NCBI GenBank assembly: GCA_910588155.1
Contig: CAJUPB010000017.1
Coordinates: forward strand, 1-28,276
DNA length: 28,276 nt
Origin: an uncultured Christensenellaceae bacterium
GTDB lineage: Bacteria; Bacillota; Clostridia; Christensenellales; Pumilibacteraceae
Reading direction: 5' to 3'
Shown: piece by piece, positions 15,835 to 24,200 of the stretch
Position numbering within the stretch: position 1 is the first letter of the stretch
Layout: each line of letters opens with the position of its first letter
The notes under the pieces: model-generated
What the model was told of the DNA's origin: nothing
Databases searched by the model: none
Seen by the model: only the letters and a program-made list of their open reading frames with translations
Position numbers and translations under genes: made by a program

Positions 15835-18321
15835 ATGAAGAACAGGAAACCGACAACCTTTGTTGTCACAATTGCTCTCGTTATAGCTCTGGTTATGGCT
15901 ATGGGCTTTACGGGTTGCAAGAAGCCCGAACCGACTCCTGCGGAATACACAATTTCGTTCGTCGGCGGCGAGGGGGCGTCGGGAACTGCTCCCGCCGCGC
16001 AAAAGAAGAAAGAGGGCGAAACGCTCATTCTTCCCGCAAACACCTTTGAGAAAGCAGATTGCACTTTTGCGGGTTGGTCGGACGGTACGACCACGTACGA
16101 AGCGGGCGGAGAATACACCGTCGGCAAAAAGGACGTGACGTTCACGGCGCAATGGGCTGCCGTGGAATTCTCGGTCGGCTATGCCAAACTTGAAAGCGGC
16201 GTAACGGGAAACGTCCCCGCAACCGTAAACAAGAAGAAAGGCGACACCGTAGAGCTTGCCGCCGCTCCCGCGAAAGAGGGCAGCATTTTCGTCGGTTGGA
16301 ACGACGGAAACGGCATCTTCGCCGCAGGCTCGCAGTACACGGTAAACGGCGATGTGACTTTTGCCGCGGAATGGCTTGCCGAGGGCAGCTACAATATCGG
16401 CATAACGTCGGGTACGGCAGATATAGCAAACAATAAAATTATCGTTCACATAAAAGAAAGTTACGGTCCGAACATTTACGACACGGAATTCGACTTTGCG
16501 GTAAGCGGTTCCGACGTCACTTTGACGAGAGACGCAAAACAATATAAAGGCACGTATTACAACGGAAGAATTTATATCGTCGCTGCGGTAAAGACCGGTC
16601 AGTGGACCCCGAACAGCGTGACAGTTCTCGTATTCTCGTCCGAAGAGATGACTCTCACGGAAGACAACGGAATCAACGGTTATGTTCAGCCTTGGGATTT
16701 CTCGATACAGAATTATTTCTATATCTTTGCCGATAACACCGTTGTTTATACGGAAGCGGTAAAGACGGGTTATCAGATTACCGATTATATTCTCAAATTC
16801 GGAACCTACACGAAAAACGGTAAAATATTCACTATAAATTTTGTGGGAGAATCCGAACCCGCCGAAATCAGCGTCACCGTTCAAGGCTCTGCCTTCTATG
16901 ACTACAAAGACGTCTATTCGGGCGATTATAAGCAGGGAACGACAACCGTCAAGCTCGACGGTTACGGCGGCGCGACGATAGGCGCGGAAGCGGGCAGCTA
17001 CGGCGTGATGGGTACGATGATTTACCTTGAAAACGTAGACTCCGGCGACGCGGGCGTATATGCGTTCGACAAGACGGCAAAGACCGTCGGAACGACGAAC
17101 TTGATGTCCACGTCTTCGTATGTGCTTGTGGAAGATTCTCAAAAGCTGATTTTGTATTACGACGGAACCACGGTCGGTTTGATGAGCGAAAACGAAGGCG
17201 GCAAAAAAGAATACTCTGCTTACCCTCTGACCGAAGTCGGTAAAGAAATGGGCGACAACGCTATTTTCGTGGACATCGCAGTTGACGAATGGTTCTCCCA
17301 TACGGGCGTCGCATATAAAAAGGCAGCCTCCGTTGCCGCAGGCAGCTACGTCGACAATATCGATTCGACGGTTACCGCAAGCATAAATGCAAATACTCTC
17401 ACGCTTACCAAGGGCAGCGATACGGCAACGTATACCTTGACTCTCGACAGCAATGTCGTGACGTTCAAACCCGAAAGCGGTTCGAGCAAGAGCGGCTATT
17501 ATGTCGGCGGCGTATTGTACGGCGCGCTTGCAATAGGCGGAACGACGCAGGTCGTCGCGCTGACTCAAACCAAACTCGCGACGATAGACGGCGTTGCGGC
17601 AGGTTACGTCGTGAACTCGACAAATGCAAACCAAAAAGTCTACTTCTTCAAAAACGGTATGGCGGTTTACGTCAGCGGCACGACGGGCAAAGTCGGCGGC
17701 TATACGGTGGAAGAAAACGTGTACACTGCGTACTATGTCAAAGATAATTCGGCAACGATTTACGGCGTGACCTTGGACGACGGCGACACTGCGGCAAGCT
17801 ATACGTCGGCAGACAAATATGCGGGCGAGTATAAGCTTGCGGACGGAACTTTGAAAATCAACGGCTTCGGCAAGTGGACGCTCGGTTCCGACGCCGGCAA
17901 ATATTCGGCAACGTCGGGAGGTCTGGTGCTCTACAAAGGGGAGGACATTTATAAGATTCTTGCTTACAATCAATACGATACGCCTCCTCTGTCGGAAGCT
18001 ACTCTCGAAACGAGAACAAATTGGCTGAAAGAGAGTTCCAAACAGAATCAGACGCAGTATCTCAACGGTTTGGTTTTCAGCGACGACGTTGAGGTTTACA
18101 AGGCATCGGTCTCCGTTGTTTGCGCAAAATTCACGTACACTTTGAACGGCGAAACCAAGAGCTTCGTCGCTTGCACGGGCGACGTCGTGGAAATAAACGG
18201 CTTTACGTTCTCGGTAGGCGCGATTGACAGCTCTCAGGCAAGATTGACGTTCAAGATTATGGAAGGCGGAAACGAAGTATCGAAGTACATCGTTTACGAG
18301 AACCCGTCCGTAGAAGGTTAA
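15835..18321 (+). CDS. InlB-repeat surface lipoprotein with GxY/DGxGxAT modules
   Basis: This 828-residue lipoprotein has lipobox FTGC (lipidated Cys28) followed by a KKPEPTP linker. Two InlB B-repeats (about 36-109 and 110-184) end in FTAQW and FAAEW. The rest (about 185-828) is uncharacterised and beta-rich. It includes a module near residues 359-420 with YSGDYK..LDGYGGATIG and a second near 660-700 with YAGEYK..INGFGKWTLG. These match modules in the preceding 1541-residue lipoprotein. There are no leucine-rich repeats and no recognisable catalytic site. AAGGAG (15821-15826) lies eight bases before the ATG. The 102-bp gap upstream shows neither a good terminator nor a convincing promoter, so read-through from the protease genes is likely. 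Substrate binding at the cell surface is inferred. Confidence 0.88.
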   Translation: MKNRKPTTFVVTIALVIALVMAMGFTGCKKPEPTPAEYTISFVGGEGASGTAPAAQKKKEGETLILPANTFEKADCTFAGWSDGTTTYEAGGEYTVGKKDVTFTAQWAAVEFSVGYAKLESGVTGNVPATVNKKKGDTVELAAAPAKEGSIFVGWNDGNGIFAAGSQYTVNGDVTFAAEWLAEGSYNIGITSGTADIANNKIIVHIKESYGPNIYDTEFDFAVSGSDVTLTRDAKQYKGTYYNGRIYIVAAVKTGQWTPNSVTVLVFSSEEMTLTEDNGINGYVQPWDFSIQNYFYIFADNTVVYTEAVKTGYQITDYILKFGTYTKNGKIFTINFVGESEPAEISVTVQGSAFYDYKDVYSGDYKQGTTTVKLDGYGGATIGAEAGSYGVMGTMIYLENVDSGDAGVYAFDKTAKTVGTTNLMSTSSYVLVEDSQKLILYYDGTTVGLMSENEGGKKEYSAYPLTEVGKEMGDNAIFVDIAVDEWFSHTGVAYKKAASVAAGSYVDNIDSTVTASINANTLTLTKGSDTATYTLTLDSNVVTFKPESGSSKSGYYVGGVLYGALAIGGTTQVVALTQTKLATIDGVAAGYVVNSTNANQKVYFFKNGMAVYVSGTTGKVGGYTVEENVYTAYYVKDNSATIYGVTLDDGDTAASYTSADKYAGEYKLADGTLKINGFGKWTLGSDAGKYSATSGGLVLYKGEDIYKILAYNQYDTPPLSEATLETRTNWLKESSKQNQTQYLNGLVFSDDVEVYKASVSVVCAKFTYTLNGETKSFVACTGDVVEINGFTFSVGAIDSSQARLTFKIMEGGNEVSKYIVYENPSVEG

Positions 18322-18349
18322 TTAGTGCAAAACAAAAAAACAATTTGTC

Positions 18350-18383
18350 GGCAGGGCGGCGGATAATGCCGCTGCCTTGCGGC
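18350..18383 (+). promoter_or_regulatory. Overlapping inverted repeats between the 828-residue lipoprotein and the small membrane protein
   Basis: GGCAGGGCGGC (18350-18360) can pair, with a two-base bulge, to GCCGCTGCC (18368-18376). The same GCCGC (18368-18372) can instead pair with GCGGC (18379-18383). No T run follows, so this is not a standard terminator. It could be an mRNA processing or stability element, or tune expression of the downstream genes. It lies in the 93-bp gap of an otherwise continuous unit. Confidence 0.3.
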
Positions 18384-18414
18384 AAAAATATTTGTCCGTA
18401 AAGGAAAAAGTGCA

Positions 18415-18669
18415 ATGAAGAAGAAAAAAGACAATCGCGAAGATTGGGACGACGGCAGAGTCGTCGCGCCTATGAACGGCGACGAATTGCCGTTCTACCG
18501 CCGTATATTCGCGTCCAAACGGACGGAAAAGAAGGTCAAGGTGGAAGTCACGAAAGAGGAGAGACGGGCTTTGAGAAAGGCTATGTTCTCCGTGATGCTG
18601 CCTCGCCTGCTGCTGATAATCGCGGGTTTCGGCATAGCCGCGCTTGTCATATTCCTCTGGTTGCACTGA
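18415..18669 (+). CDS. Small single-pass membrane protein (84 residues), function unknown
   Basis: The product has a charged cytoplasmic N-terminal part (1-57) with the motif WDDGRVVAPM near the start and a basic segment KKVKVEVTKEERRALRKA. A single hydrophobic helix (about 58-82) ends two residues before the stop. The ribosome binding site AAAGGA (18400-18405) lies nine bases before the ATG. I recall small clostridial proteins with a DDGR..A.M motif and one or two transmembrane helices, but I know no function for them. The gene is embedded between two lipoprotein genes of the unit, so it may assist secretion, anchoring or regulation of the surface complex; this is inference. The domain order, ribosome binding site and codon use make it a real gene rather than a shadow frame. 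Confidence 0.8.
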   Translation: MKKKKDNREDWDDGRVVAPMNGDELPFYRRIFASKRTEKKVKVEVTKEERRALRKAMFSVMLPRLLLIIAGFGIAALVIFLWLH

Positions 18670-18750
18670 AATCATATTTCACTCCGCCCGTCGGTCGGCT
18701 GCGGCAAAACCGACAATGCGGAAAATTCAATTCATAATATCGGAAATCGA

Positions 18751-19905
18751 ATGAAAAGAAAACTGTTTACATTGCTATTGATAATTTGTTCCGTGACCTG
18801 TCTGTCGCTTGTGCTGACGGGTTGTTCGAACTGCTCTCCGTCCCAGGCGGCGCATTATGACTATCTCGTCACGTTCAACTACAATACGGACGGTCTGGAT
18901 ACGAAAGGCGAAAAATACGACGACCAATATCTCGGAGTATTCGAGGGCGGAAAGATTATGCAGCCCGTGAAACCGAGCAACAGCCTCTATGGCAGTTCCG
19001 ATTTCAAAGAACGCCAAATCAACCGTTATGAAGTTATGGGCTGGTATACGGCAAAGCTCGACGAAAACGGAAACGTCGTGAAGGGCGAAGACGGCAGACC
19101 GATTTTGGACAGACGCTGGAATTTTGCGTCGGACGTCGTGACTTGCGATATGACGCTGTATGCGTATTTGGAAGTCAAACCGTCCGTGTCGCTGGTCTAT
19201 GACGGCAAAGTCCAAAAGACGAGCAACTACACGAAGGGCAGCAAAGTCACGCAGCAGCGTTTCTTGCCCGTTCCTCCGACTTGGGCGGGACATACTTTCT
19301 ACGGCTACTATAAGGACGAGAAACTGACCGAAAAGTTCACGTTTCCGTTCACGGTGGAGGAGGAAGACGTCACGATATACGCCCGTTTCATAGACGGCGA
19401 AAATTGGTCGATAGTAAACACCGCGCAGGAGTTTGTCAAGGCGTATCACACGTCGGCAAAAATCTACGTGGATGCCGACCTCGATTTCGACGGCGTGGAT
19501 TTCGACAAGACGAAACTTGCTTTCAACGGAGAAATCAACGGCAACGGTCACAAAATTTCCGGCATAGACGTAACGATTGCCACGGAAATAAACAACAGCG
19601 GAATGATGGGCTTTTTCGGTCGGCTGGGCGCAACCTCGTACATAAGAGATTTGACGTTCGAAAATATGACCGTCAGAATAAGCACCGTGTCGAAGCTTCC
19701 GACGCAAGCGGCTCTGTTTGCTTGGAGAATAGACGACGGCGCAAAATTGGAAAAAGTCAAAGTGACAAACGGCAGAATTCTGCGCGGAAGTATTTACGAG
19801 GGCAGCGAAGCCGTGCTGTACGGATTATGCACTCAAACCAATCTCGACGGCGTCACAATAACCGATTGCGACTTCGGTTCGATAGATATAGAACAAGAGC
19901 CTTAA
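18751..19905 (+). CDS. Surface lipoprotein with InlB-like repeats and a short beta-helix (GLUG-like) segment
   Basis: This 384-residue lipoprotein has lipobox LTGC (lipidated Cys25). Two InlB-like repeats follow: an unusually long first one (about 30-145, with VMGWYT and LYAYLE) and a regular second one (about 146-216, with FYGYYKDE and IYARF). The C-terminal part (about 218-384) opens with WSIVNTAQEF and contains FNGEINGNGHKISGI, then MGFFGRLG and IRDLTFENM. This is typical of the parallel beta-helix/GLUG-like rungs of secreted adhesins. Only a few rungs are present before the stop, so the helix is short or truncated. The ribosome binding site is weak (GGAAA about ten bases before the ATG). 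The gene ends 15 bases before the peptide-binding protein gene, so they are almost certainly co-transcribed. A role in substrate capture is inferred. Confidence 0.85.
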   Translation: MKRKLFTLLLIICSVTCLSLVLTGCSNCSPSQAAHYDYLVTFNYNTDGLDTKGEKYDDQYLGVFEGGKIMQPVKPSNSLYGSSDFKERQINRYEVMGWYTAKLDENGNVVKGEDGRPILDRRWNFASDVVTCDMTLYAYLEVKPSVSLVYDGKVQKTSNYTKGSKVTQQRFLPVPPTWAGHTFYGYYKDEKLTEKFTFPFTVEEEDVTIYARFIDGENWSIVNTAQEFVKAYHTSAKIYVDADLDFDGVDFDKTKLAFNGEINGNGHKISGIDVTIATEINNSGMMGFFGRLGATSYIRDLTFENMTVRISTVSKLPTQAALFAWRIDDGAKLEKVKVTNGRILRGSIYEGSEAVLYGLCTQTNLDGVTITDCDFGSIDIEQEP

Positions 19906-19920
19906 AAAGGAGAAGAATTT

Positions 19921-22614
19921 ATGAAATCGTTTAGAAAATGCGTAACGGCAATAATTTCGGCACTGCTCGCCGTATTGTTCGTGACCACGGTCGCGGCTTG
20001 CAAAAAGCCCGAGCCGACGCCTCCCGGACCGAAAGCCCAGAAGTACAATCCCGAAACCCGTCCTCTCGTTATGAGCATATCTCAACCCGACGGCGTGTAC
20101 AATCCGTTTTTCTCGACTTCGGGTTACGACAGCACCATTTTGGGTATGACTCAAATCTCGATGCTCAACGCCGACAAAAAGGGTTCTCCCGTCTGCGGCG
20201 ACAACGAGCCCGTCGTCGTGCAGGATTGGCAGAAGACCTACAACGCCAAGGATGACACGACGAAATACGAGTTTATCATAAAGAACGGCATAAAGTTCTC
20301 CGACGGCACACCGCTCACGATTAAAGACGTGCTGTTCAATCTGTACGTCTATCTCGACCCCGTCTACACGGGTTCCGCAACGATTTATTCCACCGACATA
20401 GTCGGTCTCAAAGAATACCGTATGCAGGACTTGGACGCGTCCGACAAGGGATTGGCGACTTTCGAAGAGAGCTTCGTAAACGAAGCGAGAACAAAAATCG
20501 ACGACCTCGTCGAGTTTATGCAGGCGTTCGGCAAATATACGGGTACGACGACGTCTCCGAAACCGACCGACCGTTGGACGGCAGACGAGAAAAAGTCCTT
20601 CAAGTCCGACTATACAAAAGTCGCAAAAGAATTCCGCGAAGAGCTGTACAGCGATTGGAACTCCACGACGGGCAGTATGGAGTCCTACCGCGATTGGAAG
20701 TTCACGGACGCTTGGCAGGTGTTCCTGCTCAACGACGGCGGTTGCACGGAACTGCTTGCCACCGACGCCGAAGGCAAATACATAAAGGACAAAGACGGCA
20801 ACTTTCAGCTCGACACGGAGCAGGCTGACGCATATAAACAGTATCTCGACTCCTATCTTGCCGACCATAACAAGACGCAGAGCGACTCGGACGCGATAAA
20901 GGAATGGGCGGTAAACTTCGTCTATTATTCGTATTTCCCGTCGGCAGTAACCGAAAAATACGACTATGACGAGCACGCTTTCGACGCCGACCGTATCGAT
21001 TCGTCGATAAGCGTTACCGAAGCAAACGGTTTCGAACAAATCGTTCGCTATTGGCAGACCGCCGACACCGTGCTCAACGATTTCGCGGCAAATGCGAAGT
21101 CCGAATATTTCGCAAAGCGCGGAAAAGTCGTTTCCGGCATAAGCGGCATAAAGGTGGAGGAAGACACCACGACCGACTATCACGGTAAAAATCTCGGGGA
21201 AGCGCATTCCGTGCTTTCGATAACGATAAACGGAATCGACCCCAAGGCAATATGGAACTTCGCGTTCACCGTTGCGCCGTTGCATTACTATTCCGGAACG
21301 TACACGAACAAGAAAAACGAGAAAAAAGACTACGTCGCGGAGTTCGATGCGGAGGAAGGCAACTTCGGCTTGGAGTTCGGCGATTCCGACTTTATGAACA
21401 CGGTGCTGAATGCGCCCGAGAAAGTCGGCTTGCCGTTGGGTGCAGGCGCTTATATGGCGTCCACGAAAAACGGCGGCGTGGCAAAGAACGGTTCCGAGTT
21501 CTTTAATCTGAATATGGTTTACTACGAGCGCAACCCGTATTTCGAAACGCTCGGCAAGGGAATCGAAAACGCGAAAATCAAATATTTCCGTTACCGCGTG
21601 GTCGATACCGACCAGGTCATAAACTCCATTTCCACAAAAGAGATTGACGTCGGCGACCCCAACGGCACCGTGGAAAACATCAATAAACTCGACGAATCCA
21701 AAATCGCTCACGAAGAGATTTATACGAACGGTTACGGCTATGTGGGCATCAACCCCCGTTTTGTGCCGAACATCAATATCCGCCGCGCGATAATGAAGGC
21801 AATGGATACCAGAATAATAACCAACGAGTACTACCAGAATAACCTCGCCGAATTGATTTACCGTCCTATGTCCACGACTTCTTGGGCATATCCGAAGGGC
21901 GCGACGGTCTATACGGCAAAGAGAGGCGCGGAGCTTCACGGCGGCGAAGTCAAATACGACTACGACAAACTCGGAACCGACATAGAAAAAATCGTTGTCG
22001 CCGAGGGCTACCTGAAAGGAAATGACGGCGTGTATTACAAAGACATTCCGGGCTTCGGAACCGACAGACTCGACTATCAGTTCACGATAGCAGGTCAAAG
22101 CGACGACCATCCTGCGTACAATATGTTCCTGAACGCGCAGAAAGTGCTGAATCAGCACGGATTCGCGGTCAAGGTTGTCAAATCGCAGAAAGCGTTGAGC
22201 GACCTGACGCTCGGCAAACTCGAAGTGTGGGCGGCTGCTTGGTCCTCCACCGTCGACCCCGATATGTACCAGGTCTATCATAAGGACTCGAAAGCCACTT
22301 CCGTCAATAATTGGGGCTACAAGCAGATAAAGGCGAACGGCAAGGTCTATTCGACCGAGCAGGCGCTTATCGAAGAATTGAGCCGCTATATAGACGCGGG
22401 CAGAGACACGGACGACCAGGACGAGCGCACGGATATATACAAGACCGCTTTGGAACTTGTTATGGAACTCGCCGTGGAAATGCCGACCTATCAGAGAAAG
22501 GATATGACGGCGTACAACTCCGAGCTAATCGACGAGACGACGCTGATTCCCGAAAAGGAACGCTCTCCGTATAACGGTCTGTTCGCCCGCATTTGGGAAG
22601 TAAACTTCAACTGA
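19921..22614 (+). CDS. oppA: Peptide ABC transporter substrate-binding lipoprotein (family 5, enlarged)
   Basis: This is the binding protein that delivers ligand, probably oligopeptides, to the permease encoded just downstream. The signal peptide ends in lipobox VAAC (lipidated Cys27), followed by KKPEPTPP, the same linker as in the 828-residue lipoprotein. Family-5 features include the N-terminal strand LVMSISQPDGVYNPFF, a KNGIKFSDGTPLTIKDVLF motif, and the C-terminal VWAAAWSSTVDPDMYQVYH region with a typical ending. At 897 residues it is far longer than the usual 500-600. Roughly 235 residues (about 165-400) interrupt the family fold between the first lobe and GIDPKAIWNFAF. AAAAAGGAG lies eight bases before the ATG. 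The symbol reflects the oppABCDF-type gene order; ligand identity is not visible in the sequence, and dipeptides or nickel/heme-type ligands of the same family cannot be excluded. Confidence 0.93.
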   Translation: MKSFRKCVTAIISALLAVLFVTTVAACKKPEPTPPGPKAQKYNPETRPLVMSISQPDGVYNPFFSTSGYDSTILGMTQISMLNADKKGSPVCGDNEPVVVQDWQKTYNAKDDTTKYEFIIKNGIKFSDGTPLTIKDVLFNLYVYLDPVYTGSATIYSTDIVGLKEYRMQDLDASDKGLATFEESFVNEARTKIDDLVEFMQAFGKYTGTTTSPKPTDRWTADEKKSFKSDYTKVAKEFREELYSDWNSTTGSMESYRDWKFTDAWQVFLLNDGGCTELLATDAEGKYIKDKDGNFQLDTEQADAYKQYLDSYLADHNKTQSDSDAIKEWAVNFVYYSYFPSAVTEKYDYDEHAFDADRIDSSISVTEANGFEQIVRYWQTADTVLNDFAANAKSEYFAKRGKVVSGISGIKVEEDTTTDYHGKNLGEAHSVLSITINGIDPKAIWNFAFTVAPLHYYSGTYTNKKNEKKDYVAEFDAEEGNFGLEFGDSDFMNTVLNAPEKVGLPLGAGAYMASTKNGGVAKNGSEFFNLNMVYYERNPYFETLGKGIENAKIKYFRYRVVDTDQVINSISTKEIDVGDPNGTVENINKLDESKIAHEEIYTNGYGYVGINPRFVPNINIRRAIMKAMDTRIITNEYYQNNLAELIYRPMSTTSWAYPKGATVYTAKRGAELHGGEVKYDYDKLGTDIEKIVVAEGYLKGNDGVYYKDIPGFGTDRLDYQFTIAGQSDDHPAYNMFLNAQKVLNQHGFAVKVVKSQKALSDLTLGKLEVWAAAWSSTVDPDMYQVYHKDSKATSVNNWGYKQIKANGKVYSTEQALIEELSRYIDAGRDTDDQDERTDIYKTALELVMELAVEMPTYQRKDMTAYNSELIDETTLIPEKERSPYNGLFARIWEVNFN

Positions 22615-22634
22615 TAAATCTGAACCCTTTGCCG

Positions 22635-22661
22635 CCGCCCCTTGCATAAAGGGCGGGGCGG
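22635..22661 (+). promoter_or_regulatory. G+C-rich hairpin between binding-protein and permease genes
   Basis: CCGCCCC (22635-22641) pairs perfectly with GGGGCGG (22655-22661) around a 13-base loop. The sequence after the hairpin is purine-rich (gaagaggata) and becomes the ribosome binding site of the permease, with no T run. Hairpins in this position in binding-protein transporter operons are known to stabilise the upstream mRNA and give more binding protein than permease. That role here is inferred. Confidence 0.55.
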
Positions 22662-22686
22662 AAGAGGATAAAAGGAAGGAAACACA

Positions 22687-24186
22687 TTGCAGACTTTCAA
22701 ATACATAGTAAAACGCATACTGCTTTCCGCGTTCATTCTGTTCGGAGTCTCCGTCATAATTTACCTGCTTGCGCGAATGATGCCCACGAATTTCATAGAT
22801 TTGCAGTATCAGGGCGCGCTTTCGCAAGGCACTATGACGCAGGCGGACGTGGACAGAATAAAAGAGATTTACGGGCTGTCTATGCCGGACGCCTATCTTT
22901 ACGTTACCCCGGGAGAGGGAAGCGCCTATGCAGGTACGCGTTTCACGAAAAAGACTACGCAGGAAGACAAATACGACGTCGATATATATAAGATAACGGA
23001 AGAAGACGGAAGTATGAGCGAGACCACGCTGTCCGCCCTCAAAGAAGCGTATATGAATTGGTTTGTCGACTCCTACGACGCCAAAGGCAACGTGCGTCTG
23101 TATCTTCGTTCCGGCGGCGAATATGAAATTTACACCGTCGTGGAAAGAGGAAGTTCCGTCACGGATATAAGCAAAGACGAAAACGACGGCAGCGATGACG
23201 GGGAAGAAGTCTCCGACGAGGACAATGAAAACAAGATAATAACGTTGGACGAAGAGTTGACGCTGCAGGAAAAAGGCACGTTCTCGCTCGAAGTCGACGG
23301 AAGCGGCAATGCCGTCCTGTCTCTTGTTCTGGACGGAAACGCTTCCGCGGCAGCCGTGAACTATCGCGTCGCGTCGTTTTGGGATAAACTCGGCGCAATG
23401 TTCGTCGGCTATTTCACTTGGCTGTCCAACCTCTTGCGCGGCGACCTCGGTATGTCGTTCAAATACAAGCGACCCGTCGGCGAAGTCATAATGAAAAATA
23501 TGGGTCTGTCCTTCGGTATAGCTCTCGTAGCCACGGTATTGCAGTTTTTGATTGCCATTCCGCTCGGAATAAAGGCGGCGACAAACCAATACGGCGTCAT
23601 AGATTACACCGTAACCGTGTTCGCTATGATTGGCATAAGTCTGCCGACGTTCTTCTTGGCGTCGCTTTTCATCAAAGTGTTTGCCGTGCAGTTCGGATTG
23701 TTCCCCGTTACGGGCGCGGTGAGTTCCACGCTCGTCAACCCGTCGTGGATAGTTTACACCCTCGACTTGCTGTGGCATATGGTGCTGCCGATGACGGTGC
23801 TGGTCATACTGTCGATAGGCGGCTTGATGCGCTATACGAGAACCAATACATTGGAAGTTTTAAATACCGACTACATAAGAACGGCGCGCGCAAAGGGCGT
23901 CAAAGAGAGTACCGTAATATATAAACACGCGTTCAGAAATACGCTGATACCTTTGGTGACGATGCTTGCGGGAATATTGCCGAGCCTGTTCGGCGGCGCA
24001 ATGATAACCGAAACCGTGTTCAGTATTCCGGGCATAGGCAAAATGGCGTACGACGCGCTTATGGTCGCCGACATACCGTTCATAATGGGCTACAATATGT
24101 TCATTGCGATATTGACGGTTTTGGGAACGCTGTTGAGCGACTTGATGTATGCCGTGGTAGACCCCCGCGTCAAACTCGGTAAGTAA
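22687..24186 (+). CDS. oppB: Peptide ABC transporter permease, OppB type, with large extracytoplasmic insertion
   Basis: This is the first transmembrane subunit of the Opp-type importer. The start is a TTG, supported by AAGGAAGGA (22672-22680) just upstream and by the protein beginning QTFKYIVKRILLS, the normal OppB N-terminus. TM1 covers about residues 8-30. The conserved external motif continues at WLSNLLRGDLGMSF (about 245-259), and the permease core with the remaining helices fills about 268-495. The cytoplasmic EAA loop DYIRTARAKGVKESTVIYKHAF (about 395-416) contacts the ATPase. At 499 residues it is well above the usual 310-340. About 170 residues (65-236) are inserted in the extracytoplasmic loop right after KEIYGL, including an Asp/Glu-rich low-complexity stretch. 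It pairs with the second permease 14 bases downstream. Confidence 0.93.
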   Translation: MQTFKYIVKRILLSAFILFGVSVIIYLLARMMPTNFIDLQYQGALSQGTMTQADVDRIKEIYGLSMPDAYLYVTPGEGSAYAGTRFTKKTTQEDKYDVDIYKITEEDGSMSETTLSALKEAYMNWFVDSYDAKGNVRLYLRSGGEYEIYTVVERGSSVTDISKDENDGSDDGEEVSDEDNENKIITLDEELTLQEKGTFSLEVDGSGNAVLSLVLDGNASAAAVNYRVASFWDKLGAMFVGYFTWLSNLLRGDLGMSFKYKRPVGEVIMKNMGLSFGIALVATVLQFLIAIPLGIKAATNQYGVIDYTVTVFAMIGISLPTFFLASLFIKVFAVQFGLFPVTGAVSSTLVNPSWIVYTLDLLWHMVLPMTVLVILSIGGLMRYTRTNTLEVLNTDYIRTARAKGVKESTVIYKHAFRNTLIPLVTMLAGILPSLFGGAMITETVFSIPGIGKMAYDALMVADIPFIMGYNMFIAILTVLGTLLSDLMYAVVDPRVKLGK

Positions 24187-24200
24187 CGGAGGAGGAAGAA

